64,000 nt of DNA from Propionibacteriales bacterium (GTDB taxonomy: Bacteria > Actinomycetota > Actinomycetes > Propionibacteriales > Nocardioidaceae): contig JAPLCA010000030.1 in the NCBI GenBank assembly GCA_026392465.1, positions 62,001-126,000 of the forward strand. Reading direction: 5' to 3'. Shown here in pieces: positions 56,302-64,000 of this stretch (the first letter of the stretch is position 1; each line of letters starts with the position of its first letter). The position numbers and the translations under genes are program-made. The notes under the pieces were generated by a model that made no database searches, was not told the DNA's origin, and saw nothing but the letters and a program-made list of their open reading frames with translations.

Positions 56302-57321
56302 ATGCGTGCGACCGTCCTCCACAGCCCCGGCGACATCCGACTCGACACCGTGCCCGACGCGGTCCTGCAGGACGACTCCGACGCGGTCGTGCGCGTCGTG
56401 GCCGCCTGCGTGTGCGGTAGCGACCTCTGGCCCTACCGCGGCGCCAACGGCGAGCAGGCGGAGCCGCGCCGCATCGGCCACGAGTTCGTCGGCGTGGTCG
56501 AGCAGGTGGGCTCCGCCGTGGCCGACGTCGCGGTGGGCGAGTTCGTCATCGCACCCTTCCTGTACAGCGACAACACCTGCGCGGTCTGCCGCAAGGGCGT
56601 GCAGACCTCGTGCGTGAACGGCGGCGGCTACGACGGCGCCCAGGCCGAGCTCGTCCGCGTGCCGTTCGCCGACGGCACGCTCGTGCGTGTCCCCCAGCCC
56701 GTCGACGACGCCCTCGTCCCCCACCTGCTGACGCTCAGCGACGTGTTCCCGACGGGTCACCACGCCGCCGTCTCGGCCCGCGTGGGTCCGGGCTCCACCG
56801 TGGCGGTCGTGGGCGACGGTGCGGTCGGCCTCAGCGCGGTCCTGGCCGCGAAGCGTCTCGGCGCCGAGACGGTCGTCGCGATGTCGCGCCACGAGCCGCG
56901 CCAGGAGCTCGCGCGCCGCTTCGGCGCCGACCACGTCGTCGCGACCCGGGGCAAGGAGGGAGCCGCGGAGGTCAAGGAGATCCTCGGCGGCATCGGCGCC
57001 GACAGCGTGCTGGAGTGCGTCGGCACGAAGGAGTCGATGAAGCAGGCCTTCCAGAGCCTGCGTCCCGGCGGCACCGTCGGCTACGTCGGCGTCCCCCACG
57101 GCGTGGAGCTCAACGTGCCCGTCATGTTCGGCACCAACTCCGGCCTCGCGGGCGGTGTGGCCCCGGTGCGCCACTACCTCGACGAGCTGCTGCCCGACGT
57201 GGTGTCCGGGGCGATCACGCCGGGCGACGTCTTCGACCTGCAGCTCGGCCTCGACGACGTCGCCGAGGCCTACCGCGCCATGGACGAGCGGCGCGCGGTC
57301 AAGGTGCTGCTGCGCCCCTGA
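56302..57321 (+). CDS. Zinc-dependent alcohol dehydrogenase family protein
   Basis: 339 residues, medium-chain dehydrogenase/reductase fold. The catalytic-zinc region is AACVCGSDLWPYRGANG with GHEFVGVV; the structural-zinc lobe is shortened to CAVCRKGVQTSC. The Rossmann motif is VAVVGDGAVGLSAVLAAKRL. The C-terminal part ends DVAEAYRAMDERRAVKVLLR. It probably oxidises or reduces an alcohol/aldehyde with NAD(P); substrate unknown. ATG at 56302 with a strong ribosome site (AGGAAGGAG). It converges on a MarR regulator with 10 bases between the stops. Confidence 0.9.
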   Translation: MRATVLHSPGDIRLDTVPDAVLQDDSDAVVRVVAACVCGSDLWPYRGANGEQAEPRRIGHEFVGVVEQVGSAVADVAVGEFVIAPFLYSDNTCAVCRKGVQTSCVNGGGYDGAQAELVRVPFADGTLVRVPQPVDDALVPHLLTLSDVFPTGHHAAVSARVGPGSTVAVVGDGAVGLSAVLAAKRLGAETVVAMSRHEPRQELARRFGADHVVATRGKEGAAEVKEILGGIGADSVLECVGTKESMKQAFQSLRPGGTVGYVGVPHGVELNVPVMFGTNSGLAGGVAPVRHYLDELLPDVVSGAITPGDVFDLQLGLDDVAEAYRAMDERRAVKVLLRP

Positions 57322-57331
57322 CGCACGGGGC

Positions 57332-57787
57332 TCAGTCGACGGTGAAGGCGTCGTTCAGGCGCGCCAGCAGCTGCGCGAACGTGCGCAGCTCGGTGGGCTC
57401 CCAGTCCTCGATCACGCGGGCGAGGGCGGCGTGGGAGTCCTCGCGGTAGGCCTCGACCCGGCGCACCGCCTCGGCGCTCGCCCGCAGCACGTGCGCACGG
57501 CCGTCCTCGGGGTGCGGGGTCCGGTCCACGAGCCCGCCGTCCTCGAGCATGCGGACCGCGCGGCTGACGGTCGACTTGTGCACGTGCAGGGAGTCGGCGA
57601 GGTCCGACGCGCGCACGCCGCCGCTCGACGTCGTCGCGTCGACGATCGCGAGGAGCAGCACGAAGGTGCTGTAGTCGAGGTCCTCGTGGATGGTCGAGAG
57701 GTTGCGCAACGACCGAGCCCTGACCTGGCGGACGAGCCGCGTCAGCTGGTAGTCGACGTCGAAGTCCGGCGGCAGCTGCCCAGTCAT
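57332..57787 (-). CDS. MarR family transcriptional regulator
   Basis: 151 residues. Winged-helix MarR fold with the recognition region ASDLADSLHVHKSTVSRAVR (about 79-98) and the wing DGGLVDRTPHPEDGRAHVLR. N- and C-terminal helices form the dimer. The ligand is unknown. The ATG is at 57785-57787. It faces the alcohol dehydrogenase at its 3' end and lies downstream of the acyl-CoA dehydrogenase pair on the same strand, separated by a hairpin, so it is probably transcribed alone; it could control either neighbour. Confidence 0.9.
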   Translation of the reverse strand: MTGQLPPDFDVDYQLTRLVRQVRARSLRNLSTIHEDLDYSTFVLLLAIVDATTSSGGVRASDLADSLHVHKSTVSRAVRMLEDGGLVDRTPHPEDGRAHVLRASAEAVRRVEAYREDSHAALARVIEDWEPTELRTFAQLLARLNDAFTVD

Positions 57788-57829
57788 GTCGACATCCTAG
57801 GGGTATGCCCCACACCGCACCGACACGCG

Positions 57830-57862
57830 GAGGCCCCGCCACCACCGGGGTGACGGGGCCTC
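57830..57862 (-). terminator. Hairpin downstream of the acyl-CoA dehydrogenase operon
   Basis: GAGGCCCCG (57830-57838) pairs with CGGGGCCTC (57854-57862) with a 15-base loop, 28 bases after the stop of the downstream acyl-CoA dehydrogenase on the minus strand. Confidence 0.6.
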
Positions 57863-57890
57863 GCAGGGGTGCTGCCGGCGGGAGCGGCGC

Positions 57891-59114
57891 TCAGCGCAGC
57901 TGCGCCGACGACAGGTTCAGCAGGCGACGCGCGACGATCAGCTGCTGGATCTGCTGGGTGCCCTCGAAGATGTCGAGGATCTTGGAGTCGCGCGACCACT
58001 TCTCGAGCAGCTCGCCCTCGCTGTAGCCGAGGCTGCCGGCCAGCTCGACGCAGCGCAGGGTGATGTCGTTGCCGGCCCGGCCGGCCTTCGCCTTCGACAT
58101 CGACGCCTCCATGGAGTTCGGCTTGCGGTTGTCCGCCAGCCACGCCGCCTCGAGGGTCAGCAGCAGCGCCGCCTCGTAGTCGGCCTCCATCTGCAGGTAG
58201 GTCGCCGCCGCGTAGGACTGCGACGTCGCGGGACGGTCGTAGTCGATGACGACGCCGGCGTCCTCGAGCAGCTCGCGCGTGAGCTCGAGCGCCGCGCGGG
58301 CGCAGCCCACCGCCATGCCGGCGACGAGCGGACGGGTGTTGTCGAACGTCGCCATCGCGCCGGCGAAGCCCTGCTTGGTGTCGATCTCCTCGTTGCCGAG
58401 GATGTTCTCCGCCGGCACGCGGCAGTTGTCGAGCACGATGACGGCCGTGTCGGACGCGCGGATGCCGAGCTTGTGCTCGAGCCGCTCGACCCGGATGCCG
58501 GGCAGCGACTTCGGGACCACGAAGCTCTTGATGGCCGCACGGCCGAGCTTCGGGTCGAGCGTCGCCCAGACCACGACGGAGTCGGCCCGCTCGCCGGACG
58601 TCACGTAGATCTTCTCGCCGTTGAGCACGTACTCGTCGCCGTCCTTGATGGCGGTCGTGCGGATCGCGGCGGAGTCGGAGCCGCAGCCGGGCTCGGTGAT
58701 CGCCATGGCCGCCCAGGTGCCCTTGAACTTCTCCAGCTGCTCGTCGGTGGCCACCGACGCGATCGCCGAGTTGCCCAGGCCCTGACGGGGCATGGAGAGC
58801 AGCAGGCCGACGTCGCCCCAGCACATCTCGATGATCGAGAGCACGGAGGAGAGGTTGGTGCCGTTCTTGACCTTGCCCTTGTCCTTCTCCGAGGCGTCCT
58901 CGCTGCGGCGGACGCCGGCGGCGCCGGCACCCTGTCCGGCGCCGGAGTCGCCCATGCCGTCGATCAGCGAGGCGAGGAGGTCGAGCTCCTTGGGGTAGGA
59001 GTGCTCGGCGAGGTCGTACTTGCGGGAGTTCGCGCGCAGGAAGTTGTCAGCGACCTCGTGGGCCTGCTGGATGAACCCGCGGAACTTCTTGGGGGTGTCG
59101 AGGTTGATCGTCAT
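57891..59114 (-). CDS. Acyl-CoA dehydrogenase (second gene of the pair)
   Basis: 407 residues, FAD-dependent acyl-CoA dehydrogenase. AMAITEPGCGSDSAAIRTTA is the flavin-binding signature, VLNGEKIYVTSGERADSVVV and VPKSLPGIRVERLEHKLGIR follow, and the C-terminal helical domain ends KILDIFEGTQQIQQLIVARR, where Glu aligns with the catalytic base. It catalyses alpha,beta-dehydrogenation in beta-oxidation or related pathways. ATG at 59112-59114. It starts 14 bases after the stop of another acyl-CoA dehydrogenase, so the two may form a heteromeric enzyme as for some actinobacterial FadE pairs (inference). Confidence 0.9.
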   Translation of the reverse strand: MTINLDTPKKFRGFIQQAHEVADNFLRANSRKYDLAEHSYPKELDLLASLIDGMGDSGAGQGAGAAGVRRSEDASEKDKGKVKNGTNLSSVLSIIEMCWGDVGLLLSMPRQGLGNSAIASVATDEQLEKFKGTWAAMAITEPGCGSDSAAIRTTAIKDGDEYVLNGEKIYVTSGERADSVVVWATLDPKLGRAAIKSFVVPKSLPGIRVERLEHKLGIRASDTAVIVLDNCRVPAENILGNEEIDTKQGFAGAMATFDNTRPLVAGMAVGCARAALELTRELLEDAGVVIDYDRPATSQSYAAATYLQMEADYEAALLLTLEAAWLADNRKPNSMEASMSKAKAGRAGNDITLRCVELAGSLGYSEGELLEKWSRDSKILDIFEGTQQIQQLIVARRLLNLSSAQLR

Positions 59115-59128
59115 GTTCGTGTCCGTCC

Positions 59129-60436
59129 TCAGACGAGGACTGCTCCTTCCAGGACGCCGACGGCCCGCAGGTCGCGGTACCACCGCTCCACCGGGTGCTC
59201 CTTGACGAAGCCGTGGCCACCGAGCAGCTGGACGCCGTCGGTGCCGATCTTCATGCCGTACTCGGCCGCGAGCTTGCGGGCGAGGGCGATCTCGCGGGAC
59301 GCGTCGCGCCCCTGCTCGTGCCGCGACGCGGCCTTGAGGGTGACCAGGCGCATGCCCTCGAGCTCGATCGCGATGTTGGCGACCATGAAGGCGACCGCCT
59401 GGCGGTGCGCGATCGGCTCGCCGAACGCCTCGCGGGTCTTGACGTACTCCTTGGTGTAGTCGAGCACGGCCCGACCCGTGCCGACCGCGAGCGCCGACCA
59501 CGCCAGGCGCGACAGCCGCACGCACTCGCGGTAGTCGTCGGCGGTGCCCAGCAGGGCGGTCTCCGGGACGACGGCGCCGTCGAGGCTCAGCTTGGTGAGC
59601 CCGGCCGCACGCAGACCCATGGACGGGTCGGCGGCCAGGGTCAGGCCGGGCGTGCTCGACTCGACGACGAAGAGGCGCGGGGTGCCGTCGAGCGCCGCGG
59701 CGACGACGAACAGCTCGGCCTCCGTGCCGCGCACGACGGCGGACTTCACGCCGGTGAGGCGGTAGCCGCCCTCCGTCGCGGTGGCGGTGGTCTGCAGCTC
59801 GAACGGGTCGAACAGCGGTCGCGACTCGGCCACGGCGAGCGCCGCGGCGGGCACGTCGTCACCGGTGAAGGCCGGCAGGTAGGTCTGCTGCTGCTCGTCG
59901 GTGCCCCACAGCGAGATCGCGGTGGCGACGGACGCCGGGGCGAGGCAGGCGACGGCCTGGCCCATGTCGCCGTAGGCGAGCGCCTCGTTGACCAGGACGC
60001 CGGTGACCACGGAGCGCTCCTCCGAGAGTCCACCGAGCGACTCGGGGACGTTCAGCAGCGTGAGCCCGAACTCGCTGGTCTGGTCGAGCACCTCCTTGGG
60101 GGTGTCGTCGGCCTTCTCGGCCGCCTCCGCGCCGGGGCGCAGCACCTCGTCGGCGAACTCGCCGATGACGTCGACCATCATCTGCTGGTCCTCGGTCGGC
60201 GTGAGGTCGAACAGGCCGCTGTCCTGCGTCGCGCCGAGGCGCTGCGGCGTGCCGGAGCCCTTGACGCGCTTGAAGGTGCGGTTGGCGTTGGCCGCGAGCT
60301 GGAAGCCGGACTTGGCTCCCTGGTACACGGCGCGCTCGGTGGCCTTGCGCAGGCCGAGCTTGTCGATGGCCTGCGAGCTCGCGATGCGGTTCAGCACCGC
60401 GAGCCCGATGCCCATGGGGTCTGGTCGGTTCGCCAC
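59129..60436 (-). CDS. Acyl-CoA dehydrogenase (first gene of the pair)
   Basis: 435 residues. The N-terminal ANRPDPMGIGLAVLNRIAS extension precedes the acyl-CoA dehydrogenase fold (FDLTPTEDQQMMVDVIGEFA, LLNVPESLGGLSEERSVVTG, LAYGDMGQAVACLAPASVAT). The flavin signature is weak compared with the downstream partner (AALAVAESRPLFDPFELQTT), while the C-terminal ends RWYRDLRAVGVLEGAVLV with a Glu at the catalytic position. The start is the GTG at 60434-60436 with AAGGAG 5 bases upstream; the longer frame to 60694 has no support. A pair of unequal acyl-CoA dehydrogenase subunits would explain the divergence. Confidence 0.88.
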   Translation of the reverse strand: MANRPDPMGIGLAVLNRIASSQAIDKLGLRKATERAVYQGAKSGFQLAANANRTFKRVKGSGTPQRLGATQDSGLFDLTPTEDQQMMVDVIGEFADEVLRPGAEAAEKADDTPKEVLDQTSEFGLTLLNVPESLGGLSEERSVVTGVLVNEALAYGDMGQAVACLAPASVATAISLWGTDEQQQTYLPAFTGDDVPAAALAVAESRPLFDPFELQTTATATEGGYRLTGVKSAVVRGTEAELFVVAAALDGTPRLFVVESSTPGLTLAADPSMGLRAAGLTKLSLDGAVVPETALLGTADDYRECVRLSRLAWSALAVGTGRAVLDYTKEYVKTREAFGEPIAHRQAVAFMVANIAIELEGMRLVTLKAASRHEQGRDASREIALARKLAAEYGMKIGTDGVQLLGGHGFVKEHPVERWYRDLRAVGVLEGAVLV

Positions 60437-60614
60437 GGTGTCTCCTTGGCAGGGACGTTGGTGTGATGGGGGTCGGGACGGGTTCCCGCCGGGCACCGGT
60501 GAGGTGCACGACTTCACTGTAACTGTGAGTTGCAGTGCCGCGTACCGATGGTATCCGACGTCACACGGCGGAGTCCACGACTCGGGGCGATTCGCGCCGC
60601 TGTACCTTGGGCCG

Positions 60615-61211
60615 GTGGCGTCACACCCCAGCTCTCGTCCCCTGCCCGACGGCGGATCGGTCCGTCCCATCACCCGCTGGGGAACCCCCGTCATGCATCA
60701 CGAGCTCGCCGACGTGACGTCCTTCGACGAGGAGCTCGAGACCCTCGTCCGCGACATGGTCGCGACCATGTACGCCGCGAACGGCGTGGGCCTGGCGGCC
60801 AACCAGGTGGGCGTCGACCTCAAGGTCTTCGTCTTCGACTGCCCGGACGACGACGACGTCCGCGTCACCGGGGTGGTCGTGAACCCGCGGCTCACGCTGC
60901 CCGAGGCGGCCGAGCGCAACCTCGACACCGCCGACGAGGGCTGCCTGTCTCTACCCGGTGCCTTCACCGAGTGCTCGCGCCCCGACGTCGCCAGCGTGAC
61001 CGGCTTCGACGAGAAGGGCGAGCCGGTCGAGTTCCACGGCACCGGCCTGCTCGCCCGGTGCCTCCAGCACGAGACCGACCACCTCCACGGCACCGTCTTC
61101 GGCGACCGGGTGCCGGCGAAGGCCCGCAAGAAGCTCTACAGGAAGCACGAGGAGCTGGCCGACGCCTACCCCGGCGACTGGCCGGTCACCCCCGCCGCGA
61201 TCGAGGACTGA
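60615..61211 (+). CDS. def: Peptide deformylase
   Basis: 198 residues. It removes the formyl group from nascent N-terminal Met. All three motifs are present: GVGLAANQVG, EGCLSLPGAF (zinc Cys) and QHETDHLHG (two zinc His and the catalytic Glu). The start chosen is the GTG at 60615 (VASHPSSRPLPDGGSVRPIT); the conserved RPITRWGTPVMHH follows. The divergent acyl-CoA dehydrogenase operon starts 178 bases away, leaving room for promoters of both. Confidence 0.95.
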   Translation: MASHPSSRPLPDGGSVRPITRWGTPVMHHELADVTSFDEELETLVRDMVATMYAANGVGLAANQVGVDLKVFVFDCPDDDDVRVTGVVVNPRLTLPEAAERNLDTADEGCLSLPGAFTECSRPDVASVTGFDEKGEPVEFHGTGLLARCLQHETDHLHGTVFGDRVPAKARKKLYRKHEELADAYPGDWPVTPAAIED

Positions 61212-61249
61212 GCCCGCTCCGTCGCGGTCGCGCACGTGTCCTGGCGACG

Positions 61250-62047
61250 TCAGCGCAGGTGCCAGCAGGCGACGGCGACCGAGGTGGCGACGTTGAGGCT
61301 GTCGATGCCCACCGCCATCGGGATCGTCACGCGCACGTCGCTGCTGCGCTGCCAGTGCTCGGTGAGTCCCGGCCCCTCGGAGCCGACCACGAGCGCCAGC
61401 CGGTCGGGCACGTCGCGCACGTCCTCGAGGGACACGGCGTCGTCGGCGAGGGTCATCGCGTACGTCGTGAAGCCGTGGCGTGACAGCAGCGAGGGCGTCC
61501 CGTACCAGTCGTCGACGCGCGCGTGCGGCACGGAGAACACCGCACCCATGGCCACCTTGACCGCCCGGCGGTAGAACGGGTCTGCGCAGCGGGGCGACAG
61601 CAGGACCGCGTCGAACCCCAGCGCCGCGGCCGCCCGGAAGATCGCGCCGACGTTGGTGTGGTCGACCAGGTCCTCCAGCACGACCACGCGCCGCGCGGCG
61701 GCCAGGACGTCGTCGACGTCCGCCGGCTCGGGTCGACGGACCGCGGACAGCGCCCCTCGGTGCACGTGGAAGCCCGTGACCCGCTCCACGTCCTTCTCCG
61801 GCATGACGAAGCACGGCGCGTCGCTCGCGTCGAGGACGTCGCGCAGCCCGTCGAGCCAGCGCGGAGCCATGAGGAACGAGGCGGCCACGTGACCGGCCTC
61901 GTGGGCCCTGCGCACGACCTTCTCCCCCTCGGCCAGGTAGATCCCGTGCTCGCTCTCGTGGGCCAGCCGCATCTGCACGTCCCGCAGGTGCAGGTAGTCG
62001 GCGAGACGGGGGTCGTCGAGGTCGTCGACGTGCACGATGCGGGCCAC
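61250..62047 (-). CDS. TrmH/SpoU family RNA methyltransferase
   Basis: 265 residues. An N-terminal substrate-binding domain (about 1-105) precedes a SPOUT knot domain with motif 1 HTNVGAIFRAAAALGFDAVL, motif 2 LALVVGSEGPGLTEHW and motif 3 IPMAVGIDSLNVATSVAVAC. It methylates a ribose 2'-OH in rRNA or tRNA using SAM; the target nucleotide cannot be assigned from sequence. ATG start at 62045-62047. It converges on peptide deformylase. It lies downstream of the lytic transglycosylase on the same strand, with a hairpin between them. Confidence 0.9.
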   Translation of the reverse strand: MARIVHVDDLDDPRLADYLHLRDVQMRLAHESEHGIYLAEGEKVVRRAHEAGHVAASFLMAPRWLDGLRDVLDASDAPCFVMPEKDVERVTGFHVHRGALSAVRRPEPADVDDVLAAARRVVVLEDLVDHTNVGAIFRAAAALGFDAVLLSPRCADPFYRRAVKVAMGAVFSVPHARVDDWYGTPSLLSRHGFTTYAMTLADDAVSLEDVRDVPDRLALVVGSEGPGLTEHWQRSSDVRVTIPMAVGIDSLNVATSVAVACWHLR

Positions 62048-62090
62048 CGGCCCACCCTACGGGCGCTGCCGCCCCCTCCCCCCGCCCCGT

Positions 62091-62124
62091 CGGCTGATTC
62101 CCAACAGTTGATGGGAATCAGCCG
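62091..62124 (-). terminator. Hairpin at the 3' end of the lytic transglycosylase gene
   Basis: CGGCTGATTCCCA (62091-62103) pairs perfectly with TGGGAATCAGCCG (62112-62124), a 13-bp stem with an 8-base loop. Its right arm includes the transglycosylase stop codon, so on the minus strand the hairpin forms as soon as the gene is transcribed. There is no T-tract. Confidence 0.6.
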
Positions 62125-62846
62125 CCGGTGCGGGAGGCGTAGGCGTCGGCGGCGGCCAGGACGCTGCGGACGTAGACGTCGGAGTGGTTGTAGGAGTGCA
62201 CCGCGGCCGTCCACCCGGTCGGGGTGGTCAGGTCGGCGCCCGAGGCGCAGAGGTAGCGCGCGGCGGTCCAGGCGGCGTCGTCCACGTCGTCGACGTCAGC
62301 GACGCCGTCGCCGTCGCCGTCGGAGCCCCACTGCCGCCACGTCGAGGCGATGAACTGCAGGGGCCCACGTGCCCGGTCCCAGGTCCCGGCCTCGCTGATG
62401 GCCGCGTAGCCCGACGTGCCGTCCAGCACGGGGCCGTCGACGCTCGCGCGACCGTCCGCCGCCAGGTCGGCGCCCCCGTGCCCGGACTCCACGTGGCCGA
62501 TGCCGGCGAGCGTCGTCCACCCGAGCCGGCAGCCGGGCATCTCGGTCCCCGCGCGCAGCGTGGCGGTCGCGTAGGCGCGCAGCGCCCGCGCCGGGACGCC
62601 GGTGGCCGTCGCGGTGCTCGCCACCCAGGCCGGGTCGGGCTCGCGCGACGTCGTGCTCGCCGCCGTGGACGACGACGAGGCGGGATCGGCCCCGGGGTCG
62701 GCGACCGGCGGCTGCACCGACGCTGCGGCAGGGAGGAGGTCCCGCACGTCGCGCGGGGTGGAGGGCACGGCGCTCGCCACGACGGCGGTCACGACGAGTG
62801 CCCCGACCGCCGCCACGACGCCGAGCACCGAGAGCAGACGGGTCAC
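62118..62846 (-). CDS. Exported lytic murein transglycosylase-like protein
   Basis: 242 residues. The N-terminal hydrophobic segment (LLSVLGVVAAVGALVVTAVV) is a signal peptide or anchor. A low-complexity Ser/Ala/Thr region (about 40-70) leads into a lysozyme-like domain with the catalytic Glu in LAGIGHVESGHGG, and RGPLQFIASTWRQWGSDGDG. It cleaves peptidoglycan between MurNAc and GlcNAc. The GTG start at 62844-62846 is 1 base after the pstB stop, so it is co-transcribed with pstB, an unexpected pairing of phosphate transport and wall cleavage. The stop is buried in a hairpin. Confidence 0.87.
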   Translation of the reverse strand: MTRLLSVLGVVAAVGALVVTAVVASAVPSTPRDVRDLLPAAASVQPPVADPGADPASSSSTAASTTSREPDPAWVASTATATGVPARALRAYATATLRAGTEMPGCRLGWTTLAGIGHVESGHGGADLAADGRASVDGPVLDGTSGYAAISEAGTWDRARGPLQFIASTWRQWGSDGDGDGVADVDDVDDAAWTAARYLCASGADLTTPTGWTAAVHSYNHSDVYVRSVLAAADAYASRTGG

Positions 62847-62847
62847 C

Positions 62848-63708
62848 TCAGCCGAACCGACCGTTCACGTAGTCCGACGTGCGCTGGTCCTGCGGCGCCT
62901 CGAACATGGTGGTCGTGTCGCCGTGCTCGATGATCACGCCCGGGGTGCCGTAGGCGGCGAGGAAGAAGGCGCACTGATCGGACACGCGCGCCGCCTGCTG
63001 CATGTTGTGCGTGACGATGACGATCGTCACCTCCTGGGCCAGCTCGAGCATCGTCTCCTCGATCACGCGCGTCGAGGTGGGGTCCAGGGCCGAGCACGGC
63101 TCGTCCATCAGCAGCACCCGCGGCTTGACCGCGAGCGACCGGGCGATGCACAGCCGCTGCTGCTGACCGCCGGACAGTCCTCCCCCGGGTGCGCCGAGAC
63201 GGTCCTTGACCTCCTTCCACAGGCCGCCCTTGGTCAGGCACTCCTCGACGAGGTCGTCACGGTCGCGCGACGCGACCTTCGTCCCGGTGAGCTTGAGGCC
63301 GGCGAGCACGTTCTCCTCGATCGACATCGCCGGGAACGGGTTCGGCTTCTGGAAGACCATGCCGATCGCGCGGCGCGCGTCGGTGAGCTTGCGGTCGGGG
63401 TCGTACACGTCGGCGCCGTCGATCTCGACGCGACCCGCGAGCGAGGCACCGGGCACGAGCTCATGCATCCGGTTGAGGATGCGCAGGAAGGTCGACTTGC
63501 CGCAGCCCGACGGTCCGATGAGCGCGGTGATCCGGCCTGCGGGCATCGTGAGGGAGACCCGGTCGAGCACCTTGTGCGTGCCGAACCACGCCGAGACGTC
63601 GGTCGCCTCCAGGGTGGCCAGCGGGGCCCGGTCGGGAAGCACCGCGGGGATGCTCTGCGTGGCGTCGTCGAGCACCGGGATCACGGTGGTCTCGTCGGTC
63701 AGGGACAT
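62848..63708 (-). CDS. pstB: Phosphate ABC transporter ATP-binding protein PstB
   Basis: 286 residues. The N-terminal extension of about 30 residues precedes the ABC domain: Walker A GPSGCGKST (65-73), phosphate-specific FLRILNRMHELVPG, signature LSGGQQQRLCIARSLAV and Walker B VLLMDEPCSALDPTST, then VTHNMQQAARVSD. It powers high-affinity phosphate import via PstSCA. ATG start at 63706-63708. Upstream on the same strand is not pstA but the end of an Ig-like-domain gene, 67 bases away across a strong hairpin, so pstB probably has its own promoter in this window. Confidence 0.94.
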   Translation of the reverse strand: MSLTDETTVIPVLDDATQSIPAVLPDRAPLATLEATDVSAWFGTHKVLDRVSLTMPAGRITALIGPSGCGKSTFLRILNRMHELVPGASLAGRVEIDGADVYDPDRKLTDARRAIGMVFQKPNPFPAMSIEENVLAGLKLTGTKVASRDRDDLVEECLTKGGLWKEVKDRLGAPGGGLSGGQQQRLCIARSLAVKPRVLLMDEPCSALDPTSTRVIEETMLELAQEVTIVIVTHNMQQAARVSDQCAFFLAAYGTPGVIIEHGDTTTMFEAPQDQRTSDYVNGRFG

Positions 63709-63734
63709 GGTCTCTCCTCGGGGCGGGTGGAACG

Positions 63735-63770
63735 CGCCGTGGCCGGCCCCCGCAGGAGCCGGCCACGGCG
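63735..63770 (-). terminator. Hairpin between the Ig-like-domain gene and pstB
   Basis: CGCCGTGGCCGGC (63735-63747) pairs perfectly with GCCGGCCACGGCG (63758-63770), a 13-bp stem with a 10-base loop, beginning 6 bases after the stop of the Ig-like gene on the minus strand. It probably ends or attenuates that transcript before pstB. Confidence 0.65.
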
Positions 63771-63775
63771 GTCGA

Positions 63776-64000
63776 TCACTTGACGACGGTGTAGGTCGCC
63801 GCGGCGGACGTGGATCCGCCGTAGTTGCTGCTCGACGGCGCGAAGGTCGCGACGACGCGCTTGGCGCCCCTGGTGCTCTGCGCCTTGAGCGTGACGACGG
63901 CCTGGCCGTTGACGACCCTGCCGGTGCCGACGACGCTGGAGCCGATCTTCAGCGTGACCGTGCCCGACGCCTTCAGCGACGAACCGGTGATGCCGACCGC
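63776..64000 (-). CDS. Ig-like domain protein, C-terminal fragment
   Basis: The last 74 residues of a protein that continues beyond the window's right edge. The sequence (SGTVTLKIGSSVVGTGRVVN, then QAVVTLKAQSTRGAKRVVAT, ending STSAAAATYTVVK-like with TYTVVK at the stop) has the alternating strands and G-S-S turns of bacterial Ig-like domain repeats (Ig-like 3/5 type), as found in secreted or wall-associated proteins. Stop at 63776-63778. The identity of the whole protein is not visible; it could be part of the pst region, for example a substrate-binding protein with an Ig tail. Confidence 0.7.
   Translation of the reverse strand, partial: AVGITGSSLKASGTVTLKIGSSVVGTGRVVNGQAVVTLKAQSTRGAKRVVATFAPSSSNYGGSTSAAATYTVVK

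Overview
The window is a high-GC actinobacterial chromosome segment, most likely from Nocardioidaceae or a close relative (family-level placement is inference). It holds the complete Pup-proteasome system (Dop, Pup, PrcB, PrcA, PafA, the Mpa/ARC ATPase), the mycothiol ligase MshC, a DUF5703 gene, and many GTG starts. From the M24 peptidase to the M20 peptidase the gene order follows, with gaps, the Mycobacterium tuberculosis Rv2089c-Rv2141c neighbourhood as I remember it (pepE, 5'-3' exonuclease, helY, tatC, tatA, pafC, pafB, pafA, prcA, prcB, pup, dop, mpa, trmI, metH, PAC2, mshC, uppP, M20 peptidase).

Layout. 1-11.6 kb: start of a probable lipoprotein N-acyltransferase, an M24 peptidase, a secreted M28 peptidase, a 5'-3' exonuclease, the HelY helicase, a diacylglycerol kinase, TatC/TatA, the WYL regulators PafC/PafB and a two-domain FKBP lipoprotein. 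11.7-22 kb: the Pup-proteasome genes pafA, prcA, prcB, pup, dop and arc, with an aldo-keto reductase, a glycosyltransferase and an acetyltransferase between them. 22-33.8 kb: trmI, an M50 protease, a HAD phosphatase, an MFS exporter, metH, a PAC2 protein, a DUF2786 protein, mshC and corA. 33.8-38.3 kb: a gene-poor accessory stretch with an SDR, a frameshifted YdeI-family gene, a VOC protein and an AraC regulator. 38.3-44.5 kb: uppP, a frameshifted aldo-keto reductase, DUF5703, an M20 peptidase, an SRPBCC protein and a MoxR/CoxE pair. 44.7-48.6 kb: a secreted GH16 glucanase translationally coupled to a GGDEF protein, a K+ channel and tRNA-Leu(GAG). 48.7-55.7 kb: DUF445, a zinc peptidase, a CPBP protease, HrpA and an FKBP. 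56.3-64 kb: an alcohol dehydrogenase, a MarR regulator, two acyl-CoA dehydrogenases, peptide deformylase, an RNA methyltransferase, a lytic transglycosylase, pstB and the end of an Ig-like-domain protein.

The most unusual signal is a dispersed, apparently non-coding element in three copies (15955-16800, 33839-34408, 55775-56231). Each is a set of nested palindromes: a central hairpin with a stem of about 22 bp, two flanking hairpins, and (complete in the first copy) inverted outer arms built from a 31-bp tandem unit. In the first copy the arms are 149 bp each and a 93-bp part is a perfect inverted repeat. The copies sit in three different gene contexts: inside the dop-pup operon, between convergent genes and between divergent genes. 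They are therefore not simple terminators. Arms within a copy match each other better than they match other copies. I do not recognise the family.

Two genes carry frameshifts (the aldo-keto reductase at about 40048 and the YdeI-family gene at about 36613). A DosR/DevR-like palindrome lies upstream of the GH16-GGDEF operon. All homology statements come from reading the translations, not from database searches.
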